This document shows, one piece after another, positions 20,094 through 31,148 of a stretch of 64,000 nt of DNA (its first letter is position 1; each line of letters starts with the position of its first letter). The translations under genes were made by a program, and so were the position numbers. The stretch spans positions 1,819,265 to 1,883,264 of the forward strand of contig CM048840.1 of assembly GCA_026545765.1 (NCBI GenBank), in the 5' to 3' direction. Under the pieces are notes generated by a model. That model saw only the letters and a list, made by a program, of their open reading frames with translations, searched no databases and had not been told where the DNA came from. This stretch comes from Plantago major. Lineage: Eukaryota > Streptophyta > Magnoliopsida > Lamiales > Plantaginaceae.

Positions 20094-23000
20094 ATGACCA
20101 TCCCGACGAAGAAGGTGAAGATGCCCAATCCACCATGTAAGTTATTAATCACTGTGATTAATTTAATTAGTTTAATCACTGTGATTAATTTAATCATGGT
20201 CCCATCCTGGGTATTCGAGTTGTTTATGCATATCGTTTTGTTTAATCCGACTGAGGGATTGTTTATTGTTGTTCTGGGATTGTGATTTTTGAGTGTATTT
20301 GTTTATTAAAATTATATGTGATTGTTTATTGTTGTTTGTAGGGATGGAGAATTCTGAAATGTTATTTCAACTGAATGTGTATTATGGTGGGCAGTTCATA
20401 CATATGCCTGTAGGAAAGTATATAGGTGGTAATTTGATTGAGTATATTGACGTGGCTGGTGTATTGATGGATATGGAAGCTTTGTTTGAAATGATGAAAC
20501 AAGAGGTGTTGTGTCGAAGTCAAGGGATTCTATGATCTGCTTATGGGAGGGTTTGATCTTGTGAAGACCGATTCACATTTGAGGAGCTTGTTTTCTAGAG
20601 CTTTGATTACTAATACGAAAATTGTAAATGTGTATGTCTTGGCCTGTTATGGAAGAGGATGTTGACATGAATGAAGAACAAGAACCTATGTCTGAGAAGG
20701 ATGATGAGCTGATTGAAGAGGAAGAACAAGAACCTATGTCTGAGAAGGATGTTGAGCTGATTGAAGAGGAAGAACAAGAACCTATGTCTGAGAAGGATGT
20801 TAAGCTGATTGAAGAGGAAGAACAAGAACCTATGTCTGAGAAGGATGTTGAGCTGATTGAAGAGGAAGAACAAGAACCTATGTCTGAGAAAGATGTTGAG
20901 TTGATTGAAGTAGAAGAACCTAATGTTGAGATGAATGAAGAACAAGATGTTGAGATGAATGAAGAACAAGAACCTATGTCTCAGAAGTTAGATGATTATG
21001 AGGGATTCTGTGGAACTCAAAATACACAAAGGGATGATGTAGAACAAGTCGGGGTACAAGTGATGCTTCAATGATTATGATGAAGAATATGAGATTATTG
21101 AGGTCAGTGACAGAATCGATACTAGGAAGATCAAGAGAGTGGTGAGATGCAACTGGAGACTGGTGTTGAGATGAATGCAAAAACTGGTGTTGAGATGAAT
21201 GAAAACATTGATGATGCATCATTGGTTAACTTAGACTTGGATGAATTTGGTGCTAGGAACAGTGAGAAAGCACCTGGGGATCCTATTGACAACTTTTATG
21301 AAGAGGAGTATGATTTTAGCTCAGAAAAGGAAAACATTGAAACAAGGAAAACTGACAAAGGAAAGGACAAGTCATGTAAGAAGAAGATGGCGTGAGCATG
21401 ATGTGAGTGATGACAAAGGATAATAGTGATGATAGTGACTATGAGTATGAAGAGGAGGAAGAAGATGAGATTGGTGTTAATGAAGATGTTGATGACCTGA
21501 TTAATGATGCAGGCCACAAAGATATAAACCTAGAGACTTGTGATTGGAGTAGTTGTGAATCTGTGGCATCTGATGATGAGGGAACAATTTCAACCAAGCC
21601 CAGACTGTCAAGTGGTTCAAAAGGTGGTAGAAAGAGGATTGTCAAGAGCAAGAAATTTAATGAGGTTGATGTATTCAATCCTCAGTTTGAACTAGGCCAA
21701 TTGTTCAATGATAAGGCAGTTTTTAGGGAGGCAGTACATAGTCATGCCTTGAAGACTTGGAGGCCACTTAGGATTTACCCTAATGATTCCAAAAGGATGC
21801 ATGTGAAGTGCAAATGGCAAAGAAAGGGTAAAAAATGCCCCTTCAAACTGCATGCTTACAAGGGTGGTAAGGATGATGCATATAAGGTGATAGAGTACTA
21901 CCCAAAGCATATATGTCCTGAAGATCATTCCATAAAAAACATCAACTCAACTTGGTTGGCTAAGAAGTACTTGAGTACTTTTTAGATTGATCCAAGGTGC
22001 AAGGTTAGTGTGTTGATAAAAAAAAATCAAGGAGTTAAACTTGACAGTTTCAAGATCACAAGTTTTTAGAGCAAGGAAGTTGGCTTTGGAGTGGCTGTAT
22101 GGGACTGAGGAGGAACAGTTTGCAAAGCTTTGGGATTACAGGAATGAAGTATTGACCAAGAATCCAGGTTCTACATTTATTATAGGATTAGACCAAGCTG
22201 GAACTGGTAAATTTGATAAGTGTTATGTCTGTTTTGATGTTTGTAAGCAAGGCATGAAGCATTTGAGGAAGATCATTGGTGTAGATGGATGCCACCTCAA
22301 GGGAAAGTATGGTGGTATTTTATTGACTGCAGTGGGGATAGATGCTAACAACAACATCTATCCAATTGCTTGGGCTGTGGTTAGGAGTGAGACTTTTGAA
22401 ACCTGGGATTGGTTCTTAAGTACCTTACAAACTGACTTGGAGTTGACTGAAGAGTAGGTGTTTGTGCGTGATAAGCAGAAGGGTCTTCTCAAGGCATTGT
22501 CACAGAACTTCAAGAATTCTGACTACAGGTTTGATGTTTTTAAGCTTCTTCATTGTGATTTGTATTAATTTATCTCATAGTATACTGACTAATACCATAC
22601 TATTTATCTCAGGTTCTGTGTCAGACATCTACATGGGAATATGAAGAAGGCAGGCTTCACTGGGAATAACTTGAAGCTAGCTTTGTGGAACATGGCCACC
22701 TCCACTACTGTACCTCAGTATGAATTGAACAAGCTAGAAATGGAGAAATTAGACCCAAGGGCAGTTCAGTGGTTGGAGGAGAGGGATGCAAAGAACTGGT
22801 GTAAGGCTTTCTTTGGAACTCATACTAAATGTGATATGTTGCTTAATAATGGATGTGAAACATTCAATTCATGCATCTTAGATGGGAGAGAACTAGGAAT
22901 TGTGAGCATGTTAGATTGGATAATGGAGTATGTCATGGTTAGATATAAGAAGAATAGAGACATTGGTCATGAGAAATGGAAAGCTGCTATTTGTCCAAAG

Positions 23001-24138
23001 ATACAATCTATTATAGATGCTATGCTTTTTCTCACAAGCCTAACGCCATTGGCTTCAACAACTTACTTGTTCAAGGTAGAAGGAAATAAGAATCAGGTTC
23101 ATGTTGTAGACTTGAAGGAGATGACTTGTGGGTGTAGAAAATGGGAATTGAGTGGTATCCCTTGCAAGCATGTGCTTGTTTGCATTGCTGAAAGAGGTTG
23201 GGAGGTGAACAGGTATGTGGATGAGGCCTATAGAGTGGCAACATATAGGAAGTAATACAAGCCTGCCATTGTACCTATTAATGGAAGGAATGAGTGGGTG
23301 TTAACTGGTTATCCAAAGACCACGCCACCATGTGAGCCTAGATGCAAAGGCGTACCACAAGGCCTTAGAAGGAGAGACAAAGATGAACCCGCACTAAAAA
23401 GAAAGAGAAGGAATAGGGTGGTGGTCCTGCACTATATCTACAAAGAATCCATACAAGTTGAAGAAACAACAAGAAAGTCCACTTGTTCATATTGTAAAGA
23501 GAAAGGACACAACAAAAAAGGGTGTGACTTGAGGAAACAACAAGAGAAACAAGAGCAAATGGACTCACAAGCCAATCCAACTGCTCCAACTGAACAACCT
23601 CCTATGGTATGATTTTTACCTCTTAACAATCATATTTTTCATTGAATTATACTAATTCATATTTATATTGTATTTTACAGCCAAGCAAGAAGAAAATGAC
23701 TGCCCCAGCTCAGAAAAAATCAAAAACTGATAATGCTAGTGGATCTGGATCTGTAAGTTTCATTTTTACTTAAATGGTGTTGTATTTGGACTGTTGATAT
23801 GATTGGTAGGTTAGTAAATGATAGCTTGATATGGTATGATTGGCATTGATTCAAATGGGTTTGTATTTCAGAAATAGTGATATGATTGGTGATATGGTTC
23901 TGAAATGGTGATATGTGTTATATGTATGCTAAATTTTCAGGGTAACAACAAGGTCAAGGGAGTAGCTGGAATGCTAAATTTGATGTCTGCAAAAGCCAAA
24001 CAAGCACAACTCATAGCTGGAAATAAGCAACCTCCATCAATGTGGGCTCAACTAAAGGAACAAGGGAGGACTGCCAATTACTCCAAGACAATCCATAAGG
24101 ATGGCAATACCATACATATCCAAAGAACCTCCACGTAA
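20094..24138 (+). pseudogene. mudrA-type MULE transposase of MULE-2, decayed
   Basis: Exon 1 begins MTIPTKKVKMPNPP (20094), intron to 20340. Exon 2 gives the N-terminal MULE domain (MLFQLNVYYGGQFIHMPVGK), then shifts frame near 20515. An acidic repeat region (20660-20990) and acidic linker lead to the MuDR DNA-binding domain (FNPQFELGQLFNDKAVFREA, CPFKLHAYKGG, YPKHIC; 21680-21930). The core follows (NPGSTFIIG, VDGCHLKGKYGGILLTAVGI), then DKQKGL, FCVRHLHGN, the SWIM finger CGCRKWELSGIPCKH and the knuckle CSYCKEKGHNKKGC; Lys-rich last exons end at 24138. Breaks: TAG at 21985, a shift in a run of A near 22025, TAG at 22455-22457, TAA at 23253-23255. Not functional as it stands. Confidence 0.92.
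20690..20935 (+). repeat. 48-bp in-frame tandem repeat coding for acidic units
   Basis: Five near-identical units of 48 bp encode 16 residues each (SEKDVELIEEEEQEPM). Later units are shorter and diverged (VEMNEEQ). Such acidic repeats can expand by slippage without breaking the frame. Confidence 0.9.
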
Positions 24139-24648
24139 CACAAGAATAAGAGAGCAACTTCAAGTTCTCCAACTTGAGATGCAGAAGAAGAAAACTAATG
24201 AAGATGATCCTCAATAGTCTTAGTTAACTTCAGTGCTTCTGTCTTTGTGAAGAAGCTTGAATTTCTTTTGTCAACAACAATAGTCTTTGTTTCACTTTTA
24301 GATGACTTATGGATGTCCTTTTGTGAACTTATTACTCCGTGTTTATTGGCTCACTTTTAGATGACTTATGCAAGTTGTTATGTTCAACTTTGGGTTCAAT
24401 CTATCTATGCTCATTTATCACTATTTTATGCACAAATGAACTCTACAATTGAATTGATAACAAATAGGCAATTTGATCATAAAAAGCTTGAACTTCATTG
24501 ATTCATTTTCCCAAAATAGATGGCTCTAATTACATCAAAACAAGCTTTCAAGTAGCTTCATGCATTACAAAATAGCAAGCCATCAACTAGCTTCATCTAG
24601 AAATACTACTACTAGGATCTACTAATACTACTAAGCCCCCTGCATCTA

Positions 24649-25311
24649 CTAAGCCATTTTCATGGCAAAGTAACCAACTGTACCAACAGTTAACACAATA
24701 CACAACTTCATCCAAACAGGAGAAACAGCCTGGTTCATGTCCCTACTATCAACAACTTGGGCAGCAGCTCCTCTCATCCTCCTCCTTTCAATCTTCAATT
24801 CATCTAATTTCTTTTCAAAGAACTTGTTCGCTTCAACCAATGTAGTATTCATCTCCAAAGAACCCAATAATTTCAAAGATTCTTTGTTGCTATCTCTTCA
24901 TTCTTTGCATCAATCTCCACACGCAAATCAGCCAATTGTATCCCCATCCTGTTACGATTCGCAAGAAAGCCCGGGAGAATAGCCATACCACGAGCACATA
25001 CACGATTATCAACCCATCGAAAATATTTGCAACCTTCAACACCGTAATCCGCCTAACAAAAACAATATACTGTAATTCAACTCCCCTCCATATAATTCGA
25101 CACCAATTTAAACAGAAAAACTAAAATTAACACAAAATCAAACCCAAAAAAACACAAAATTGAACAACCCACTTACATTGCGCACTGGACAAGCCATGAA
25201 CCTTCTACCTGGGTTCTCATCCGTCCAAGAGGTGCGAAGAATCGACATACGCCGACAATAGCACATTTCACCTTGTCGGAAACTCCCATCCGAAGCCGAA
25301 GAAGACGACAT
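24649..25311 (-). pseudogene. GRF-type zinc-finger protein with coiled coil and membrane tail (MULE-2 partner gene)
   Basis: Exon 1 (25177-25311) starts MSSSSASDGSFRQGEMCYCR and has TSWTDENPGRRFMACPV; exon 2 (from 25061 down) adds GCKYFRWVDN, completing a canonical GRF finger (C-x-C, TS, NPGR-F--C, C-FxW-D). An Arg/Glu-rich coiled coil (FFEKKLDELKIERRRMRG) and a hydrophobic C-terminus (LCIVLTVGTVGYFAMKMA) follow. A single-base frameshift near 24885 separates the finger and coil halves. Without it the protein would be about 170 residues. It faces the transposase, like the gene at 2312-2716 in MULE-1. Confidence 0.8.
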
Positions 25312-25439
25312 TGTTGTTAATTACCTCGATTTTGCTCGATTTTGAAGAAGAAGATGATATTTTGATCGATTTGGGGATCTAGGGTTCATCTCCCGCTTTT
25401 AAACCCCTTAGTTTATTGTTTTCTTATTAATTTTTTTAT

Positions 25440-25665
25440 TTTCTTTAAAAATTAAATCCCAGATTTAATGTGAAGGCTAGCGCGTGTCTAGCGCGTCGAC
25501 TAAGCCGGCGATTGGAGAACACGCGCCAATTTCTGATGTCGGAGGTCACTGGAGTATATGGTTAATACGGGTGGTTGATTTAAGGTATGTATGTTACACG
25601 GGGTTAATCTGGAGTATATAAACTAAATTTGGCCCAACTTGGAGTATAATTAATCCATTTTACCC
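25440..25665 (-). repeat. MULE-2 right terminal inverted repeat
   Basis: Reverse complement of 19646-19870. The GRF gene starts about 130 bp inside it, so the repeat may carry its promoter. Confidence 0.95.
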
Positions 25666-25675
25666 ATGTTTATAG

Positions 25676-25819
25676 CGATGAAAAATGTTGTCTCAACAAC
25701 CACTATGGGACCCACATGTACGTTTTTCACCTATAATGGTCATCACTCATCAGTATATATAGCGCATTACAATCTGCTCATGTTTACTATATAATCGTTG
25801 CGCATAATCAACAGGTTTC
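25676..25819 (+). promoter_or_regulatory. Probable promoter and 5' leader of the host coiled-coil gene
   Basis: A TATATATAG box at about 25754-25762 lies in the 144-bp strip between MULE-2 and the copia element. The strip ends ATCAACAG|GTTTC, which looks like an exon end and donor; the matching acceptor TTTTGCAG is at 31136-31143. This is inferred from position only. Confidence 0.4.
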
Positions 25820-26330
25820 TGTCGAGATTCAACAAACAATCTCTTCTTCAATCACAAACAATGATCAAACCAAATGAAAACGACAATCTCACAAACGAAA
25901 CAATCACACGAATCAACACGAGAGAGTTTACGTGGTTCAGCTTAATGAGAGCCTACGTCCACGAGAAAACAATCAACAACCTTTATTGCCACCAATCGAG
26001 TACAAATACGAGCTACAATCGAGACGATCAAGCTCAACAAGTACACATTAACCTATCTTCTACCTTGATCGGAATTATGAAGAAAACAGTTACAATCGAC
26101 TGAAATTGAGAGTGAAAACACGACGTTCTATCTCTTTAAGATGAATGGGAATGAGCTATATATATCTACCAGGAGAAACCACGTGAAGATTGCGTGAATG
26201 AAACGCCAGCTTCTTCCATGCTATGTTTCTCTGCTCAAGTTAACAACTTTAACCGCCAAACTAATCTCAACCGTTGATAACTCCATATTCGATCTCATCC
26301 GTCCATTCACTTTGAGCTATAAACTCAACA
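25820..26330 (-). repeat. copia 3' LTR
   Basis: 511 bp, TG...CA ends on the minus strand, contains a TATA-like ATATATAG (about 26156-26164). Partner at 30520-31030. Confidence 0.96.
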
Positions 26331-26437
26331 ATCTCCACCTTAGCTCAAAGTTCTTGATATACTTCCCTTTACAGTCCTTTGCAGGTAGAACCAACAACCT
26401 TTAAGCTCCTTGAAGACTAGAGCATGCCTGAGTGACT

Positions 26438-29400
26438 TCAATTTCTGGATGAAGAAGTGTTTACACACTTCATATTTACCAAGTCTGCACAATGGTGGAA
26501 CTTAGATGCTGACAAAGCCTTAGTCAGACTATCTGCAGCATTCTCATTTGTATGCACCTTCTCCACTTTAATTGTTCCTCCATCAATGATGTCTCTAATG
26601 AAATATAATCTGACATCAATATGTTTAATCCTTTCATGGAAGTGTTGATGGTTGGAGAGTTGTATTGCACTTTGATTGTCACAGAAGACTGTGACTGATT
26701 CTTGAATGATTCCCATCTCCTTTATCAATCCATTAAGCCAACTAGCCTCCTTGATTGCTTCAGTAACAACAATGAACTCAGCTTTAGTGGTTGAAAGAGC
26801 AACAATAGATTGCTGAGTACATTTCCAGCTAATGGCAGTTCCATAGAGAGTGAAGATAAAACCAATGATTGATTTTCTAGTATCAATATTTGCAGCAAAA
26901 TCTGCATCTACATATCCTTTCAGTGGAAATTCAATTTCTTTAGATATTTGAAACTTCAATCCATGATGCAGAGTTCCTTTAATATACCTAAACACTCCCT
27001 TAACAACATTCCAGTGATCCATACCAGGATTGCTCATGTACCTGCTAATCATACACATTGCAAAAGCCAAATCAGGTCTGCAGCATATCATGGAGTACAT
27101 AATGCTCCCCATTGCACTGGCATATGGTATAGAAAGCATTTTACACATTTTAGACTGTGTAGTAGGACTTTGACTTGATGAGATCTTTACTCCAGGATTT
27201 ATAGGTACTGAGGCAACCTTGGAGAGATTCATATTGAATCTAGTTAAGACTTTAACAAGATAACTTGACTGTGACAGTGATAGACTTCCATCTGTCAAAT
27301 TTCTGGCAATGTCCATGCCTAAAATCCTTTTAGCACTTCCCAGATCCTTCATTTCAAACTCAGAGCTCAATCTTGACTTTAATTCACAAATATCATCTAT
27401 TGACCTCCCAGCTATCAAGATATCATCAACATAGAGTAACAGATATATGCAATTTTCCTGTGTAGCATCTGTAAGATAAATGCAGCTGTCATAACTGCTC
27501 CTTGTGAAGTTGATTGAACTCATAAACTCATCAAATCTTTTATACCACTGTCTGGGACTTTGCTTCAGTCCATACAGTGATTTTCTCAGCAAACAAGCTT
27601 TGTTATCCTTGTTTTTAACTTGCACTCCATCAGGTATCTTCATATAGATGGTTTCCTCTAGATTTCCATGCAGAAATGTTGTCTTTACATCCATCTGTTG
27701 TAAATGAAGACCCCATTGAGTAACCATAGCCAATAGTACTCTGATAGATACATGTTTAACAACTGGTGAGAAAATCTCAGTGTAATCAACTCCTTCCTTT
27801 TGAGTGAATCCTCTAGCAACCAGTCTAGCTTTGTATCTTATTGACTCAGTAGTTCCTGATTTAGTCTTCTTCTTGAAGATCCACTTGCATCCCACTAGTT
27901 TATGATTTTTAGGTATTGACACAATATCCCAGGTTCCACCCTTCTCTAGTGATGCAAGTTCTTCTTGTATAGCAAACAACCATTTGTCACTTTCAGGACC
28001 ATTAATTGCTTCTTGATATGTAGCTGGCTCTGATTAGTTAACCTCTTCTGCAACTGAGAGAGCATAATGTACATTGTAAGACTTTCCTACTCTGCCAAAA
28101 CCAAGCATATCAGGAGCTAATTGCTTTGCTCTCTTGCTTCTGTCCTTAGTCAACTGATATGAAGATAGTGTATCAGTAGCTTCTACTGTGTCATCATGAT
28201 CTATATCTCCATGATCATTTATATCAGGCAACTGTGATTGTTTTCCATTAACAATATCATGCTCAGTATCATTTTCATGCTCATCATTGATGTGTGCATC
28301 ATGTTCATTTCTTGTGAGCTCCACCTCAAGCTCAGTAACCTGCTTGTTAGGCTTTAGTGGCATGATCTGCTCATTAAACACCACATCTCTGCTTATAATG
28401 CATTTCTTCTGTGAGATATTATATCCCTTCACACCTGATGGATATCCTGTTTGACATGAGCCAAAGCCAAGCATCCAAACACCTTAATGTGTGAGTAAGA
28501 TGGTGGTTTACCAGACCAGATCTCTTCAGGGGTTTTGTAATTTAGTGGTGCAGAGGGACATCTGTTGATTAAGTAACAAGTTGTAGTAGCTGCTTCTCCC
28601 CAAAAACTTTTACTTAATCCAGAACTTATTAACATGCACCTCACTCTTTCAAGTACAGTTCTGTTGAACCTTTCTGCAACCCCATTTTGCTGTGGAGTCC
28701 CAGGGATTGTTTTATGTCTCACAATTCCCTTCTCTTTGCAGTAATCATTGAACTCTCCTGACAGAAACTCCAACCCATTGTCTGTCCTTAAGTGCTTGAT
28801 TTTTCTTCCCATTTGGTTTTCAACCTCAATAGACCAATCTCTGAACTTAGAGAAAGTTTCATCTTTGGACTTTAGTACAATGAGCCACACTTTTCTTGAG
28901 AAATCAACTATGATTGACAGAAAGTATTTGCCCCCATTCATGGTCTGAGTATTAGTAGGTCCCCACAAATCAGAGTGCAGATAATCTAGTGGAGCCTTAG
29001 TGACATGTTTTGCAGAATCAAAACCAACCTTGTGAGATTTGCCTAAAATGCAGTTTTCACAGAACTTGAGAGCAGTTATTTGATCACCACATAATAAGTT
29101 TTGCTTGCTAAGCTCCTTGAGACCCTTCTCACTCAAATGACCCATTCTAGCATGCCATAACTGAGTGTTATCAATAGCAGTTGTATTTGCAGATACTTGA
29201 TTTACAGTTTCACCATCTAAGTAATACAAGCCATTTCTCTTAAACCTTTCATGACATCTCTATCTCCTCTCAATATAGTGAGCACACCATTGTCAGTCTG
29301 ATATCTATATCCATTTCCATCAAACAGTCCTAATGAGATTAGGTTCCTTTTCAGCTCAGGGATGTATCTAACATTAGTTAGTACTCTAATCTCATTATCA

Positions 29401-29762
29401 AACATTCTCAGCCTTATATCACCATGACCTTCAATACTGAATGGATAATAATTTTCCAATAACACAGTACCACTCTTCTTACTAGTAAAATTCTCAAACC
29501 AGTCTAAATTGGGACTCATATGGAAAGAGAAACCAGAGTCTATCACCCAATTAAGATTAGAAGTAGAATTGGTAACTATACAAGCATCAGAAGCAATAAG
29601 TACCTCAGCATCTCCATATGGTTGAGAATCTTCTGCTATGTCTGCAGTGTTGGTTGATCCACTTGCTTGCAGTTTACCAGCTTTCTTGTCTCTTTTGTAT
29701 TGAAAACACTGCTTCTTTAGGTGTCCAGCTCTCTTGCAATAATAGCAAGTCCTCCTTCGCAT
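26438..29762 (-). pseudogene. copia pol (protease, integrase, reverse transcriptase, RNase H), frameshifted
   Basis: Zinc knuckle CYYCKRAGHLKKQC (29745) and protease WVIDSGFSFHMSP open this part. After a frameshift near 29225 come the GAG-pre-integrase motif LWHARMGH and integrase with its acids in HSDLWGP, RTDNG and NGVAERF. Another break near 28440 precedes the HVFGY-like linker, and an in-frame TAA lies at about 28038. The RT frame (26438-27979) is open for 513 codons, with KWIFKKK, QMDVKTTFLHG, SLYGLKQSPRQW and YVDD, followed by RNase H (GYVDADFAANIDTRKS, CDNQSAI, KHIDVR). The catalytic RT and integrase residues are present, but the polyprotein cannot be made without several frame changes. 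Confidence 0.95.
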
Positions 29763-30468
29763 CGTATATATCCGTCATTGTTTTTATCAGGCTTCTTGGC
29801 ATCACTATGATTGAATGGCTTCTTCTTGCCCTGAAACTTGTTGCTCCACCTGGATTTGACATTTAGGCTTTCAGCATTGATGTCCTGACTGATGGATGCA
29901 GGATTCCTGTGGAGTTCCTTGTTCCTCAAGGCTACATCAACATCATCATAGGTTAATGTTGTACTTTTATGAATCACCAAAGAGTCAATGAAATGCCCAT
30001 ATGACTTAGGCAGTGCCCCAAGGATAATCATTGATTTATCCTCATTTGTGACCTTGATTTGAACACCTTCAAGATCCTGACACATTTTGTTGAAATCATC
30101 CAATTGATCTGACGGTGATCTATCAGGATTGATCCTGAAATTGAATAGTTTCTTTATGAGATGAAGCTTGTTACTCGCAGTTTTAGAATTGTACATCTCC
30201 TCAAGTTTCTCCCAAATCTCCTTAGCAGTTTTGATTCTAATAACTTCTCTCAGAATATTTTCACTGAGTGAGAGAATAATAGTACTGCGAGCTCTTCCCA
30301 TGATCGATGCCTTCTCCTTCTCATCAAAATCCTTGTCGAATCCTTTATCACCAAGCAATGCAGCCTTCAAGCTTGATGAACCAACAGTGCCTCCATTTTC
30401 CCTTGCCACACAACAAAATTGGTTTTCTCCGTGAACTTTTCAACATCGAACTTCATTGATGATCCCAT
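29717..30468 (-). pseudogene. copia gag, frameshifted
   Basis: Start at 30468 (MGSSMKFDVEKFTEKTNFVV W), then a one-base shift at about 30370 after LLVHQA, and continuation as KAALLGDKGFDKDFDEKEKA, TAKEIWEKLEEMYNS and the usual LPKSYGHFIDSL. It reaches the region before the zinc knuckle, where another shift (about 29760) follows. Typical copia gag (UBN2-type) layout. Confidence 0.9.
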
Positions 30469-30519
30469 GTTGATTTAGCACTAGAAGAGAGTGAGTAGTT
30501 TCCCATAGACGGCGCCAAT

Positions 30520-31030
30520 TGTCGAGATTCAACACACAATCTCTTCTTCAATCACAAACAACGATCAAACCAAATGAAAACGACAATCTCACAAACGAAA
30601 CAATCACACGAATCAACACGAGAGAGTTTACGTGGTTCAGCTTAATGAGAGCCTACGTCCACGAGAAAACAATCAACAACCTTTATTGCCACCAATCGAG
30701 TACAAATACGAGCTACAATCGAGACGATCAAGCTCAACAAGTACACAGTAACCTATCTTCTACCTTGATCGAAATTCTGAAGAAAACAGTTACAATCGAC
30801 TGAAATTGGGAGTGAAAACACGACGTTCTATCTCTCTAAGATGAATGGGAATGAGCTATATATATCTACCAGGAGAAACCACGTGAAGATTGCGTGAATG
30901 AAACGCCGGCTTCTTCCGTGCTCTGTTTCTCTGCTCAAGTTAACAACTTTAACCGCCAAACTAATCTCAACCGTTGATAACTCCAGATTCGATCTCATCC
31001 GTCCATTCACTTTGAGCTATAAACTCAACA
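30520..31030 (-). repeat. copia 5' LTR
   Basis: 511 bp, partner of 25820-26330; followed on its inner side by the primer-binding-like TGGCGCCG. Confidence 0.96.
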
Positions 31031-31148
31031 GTTTCAAAGCAACAATGAACATCTAACATTTCATTACTAAGTACATTTAGATTAAATTTCATGACTTTCC
31101 TTTTGTTAAATTTTATTTTACATTAATTTGAAATGTTTTGCAGGAAGT

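Larger units (their letters stand above)
19646..25665. mobile_element. Complete Mutator-like element (MULE-2), 6.0 kb
   Basis: Flanked by a perfect 10-bp duplication ATGTTTATAG (19636-19645 and 25666-25675). Ends start GGG(A/T)AAAATGGATTAATT and are inverted repeats of about 220 bp (19646-19870 and 25440-25665) with roughly 90% or more identity by eye. Between them lie a decayed mudrA-type transposase on the plus strand (20094-24138) and a convergent GRF-finger gene on the minus strand (24649-25311). The long TIRs and 10-bp duplication fit the Mutator superfamily. Because the coding parts are broken, this copy must have moved with help from another copy or decayed after insertion. Confidence 0.95.
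25820..31030 (-). mobile_element. Ty1-copia LTR retrotransposon, complete ends, 5.2 kb
   Basis: Two 511-bp LTRs (25820-26330 and 30520-31030) flank gag-pol on the minus strand; a perfect GTTTC duplication lies at 25815-25819 and 31031-31035. On the minus strand the LTR runs TGTTGAG...TCTCGACA. A primer-binding-like TGGCGCCG follows the 5' LTR (about 30510-30519) and a purine tract AAGGTGGAGAT precedes the 3' LTR (26331-26342). Domain order protease-integrase-RT-RNase H is copia type. The LTRs differ at about 11 of 511 positions by my count, so the insertion is fairly recent, yet gag and pol carry several frameshifts. Confidence 0.97.

Noticed and set aside
20610..20969. Minus-strand frame with repeated FFLFNQLNILLRHR units
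   Set aside because: It is the antisense of the 48-bp acidic repeat, so its repeats are a by-product.
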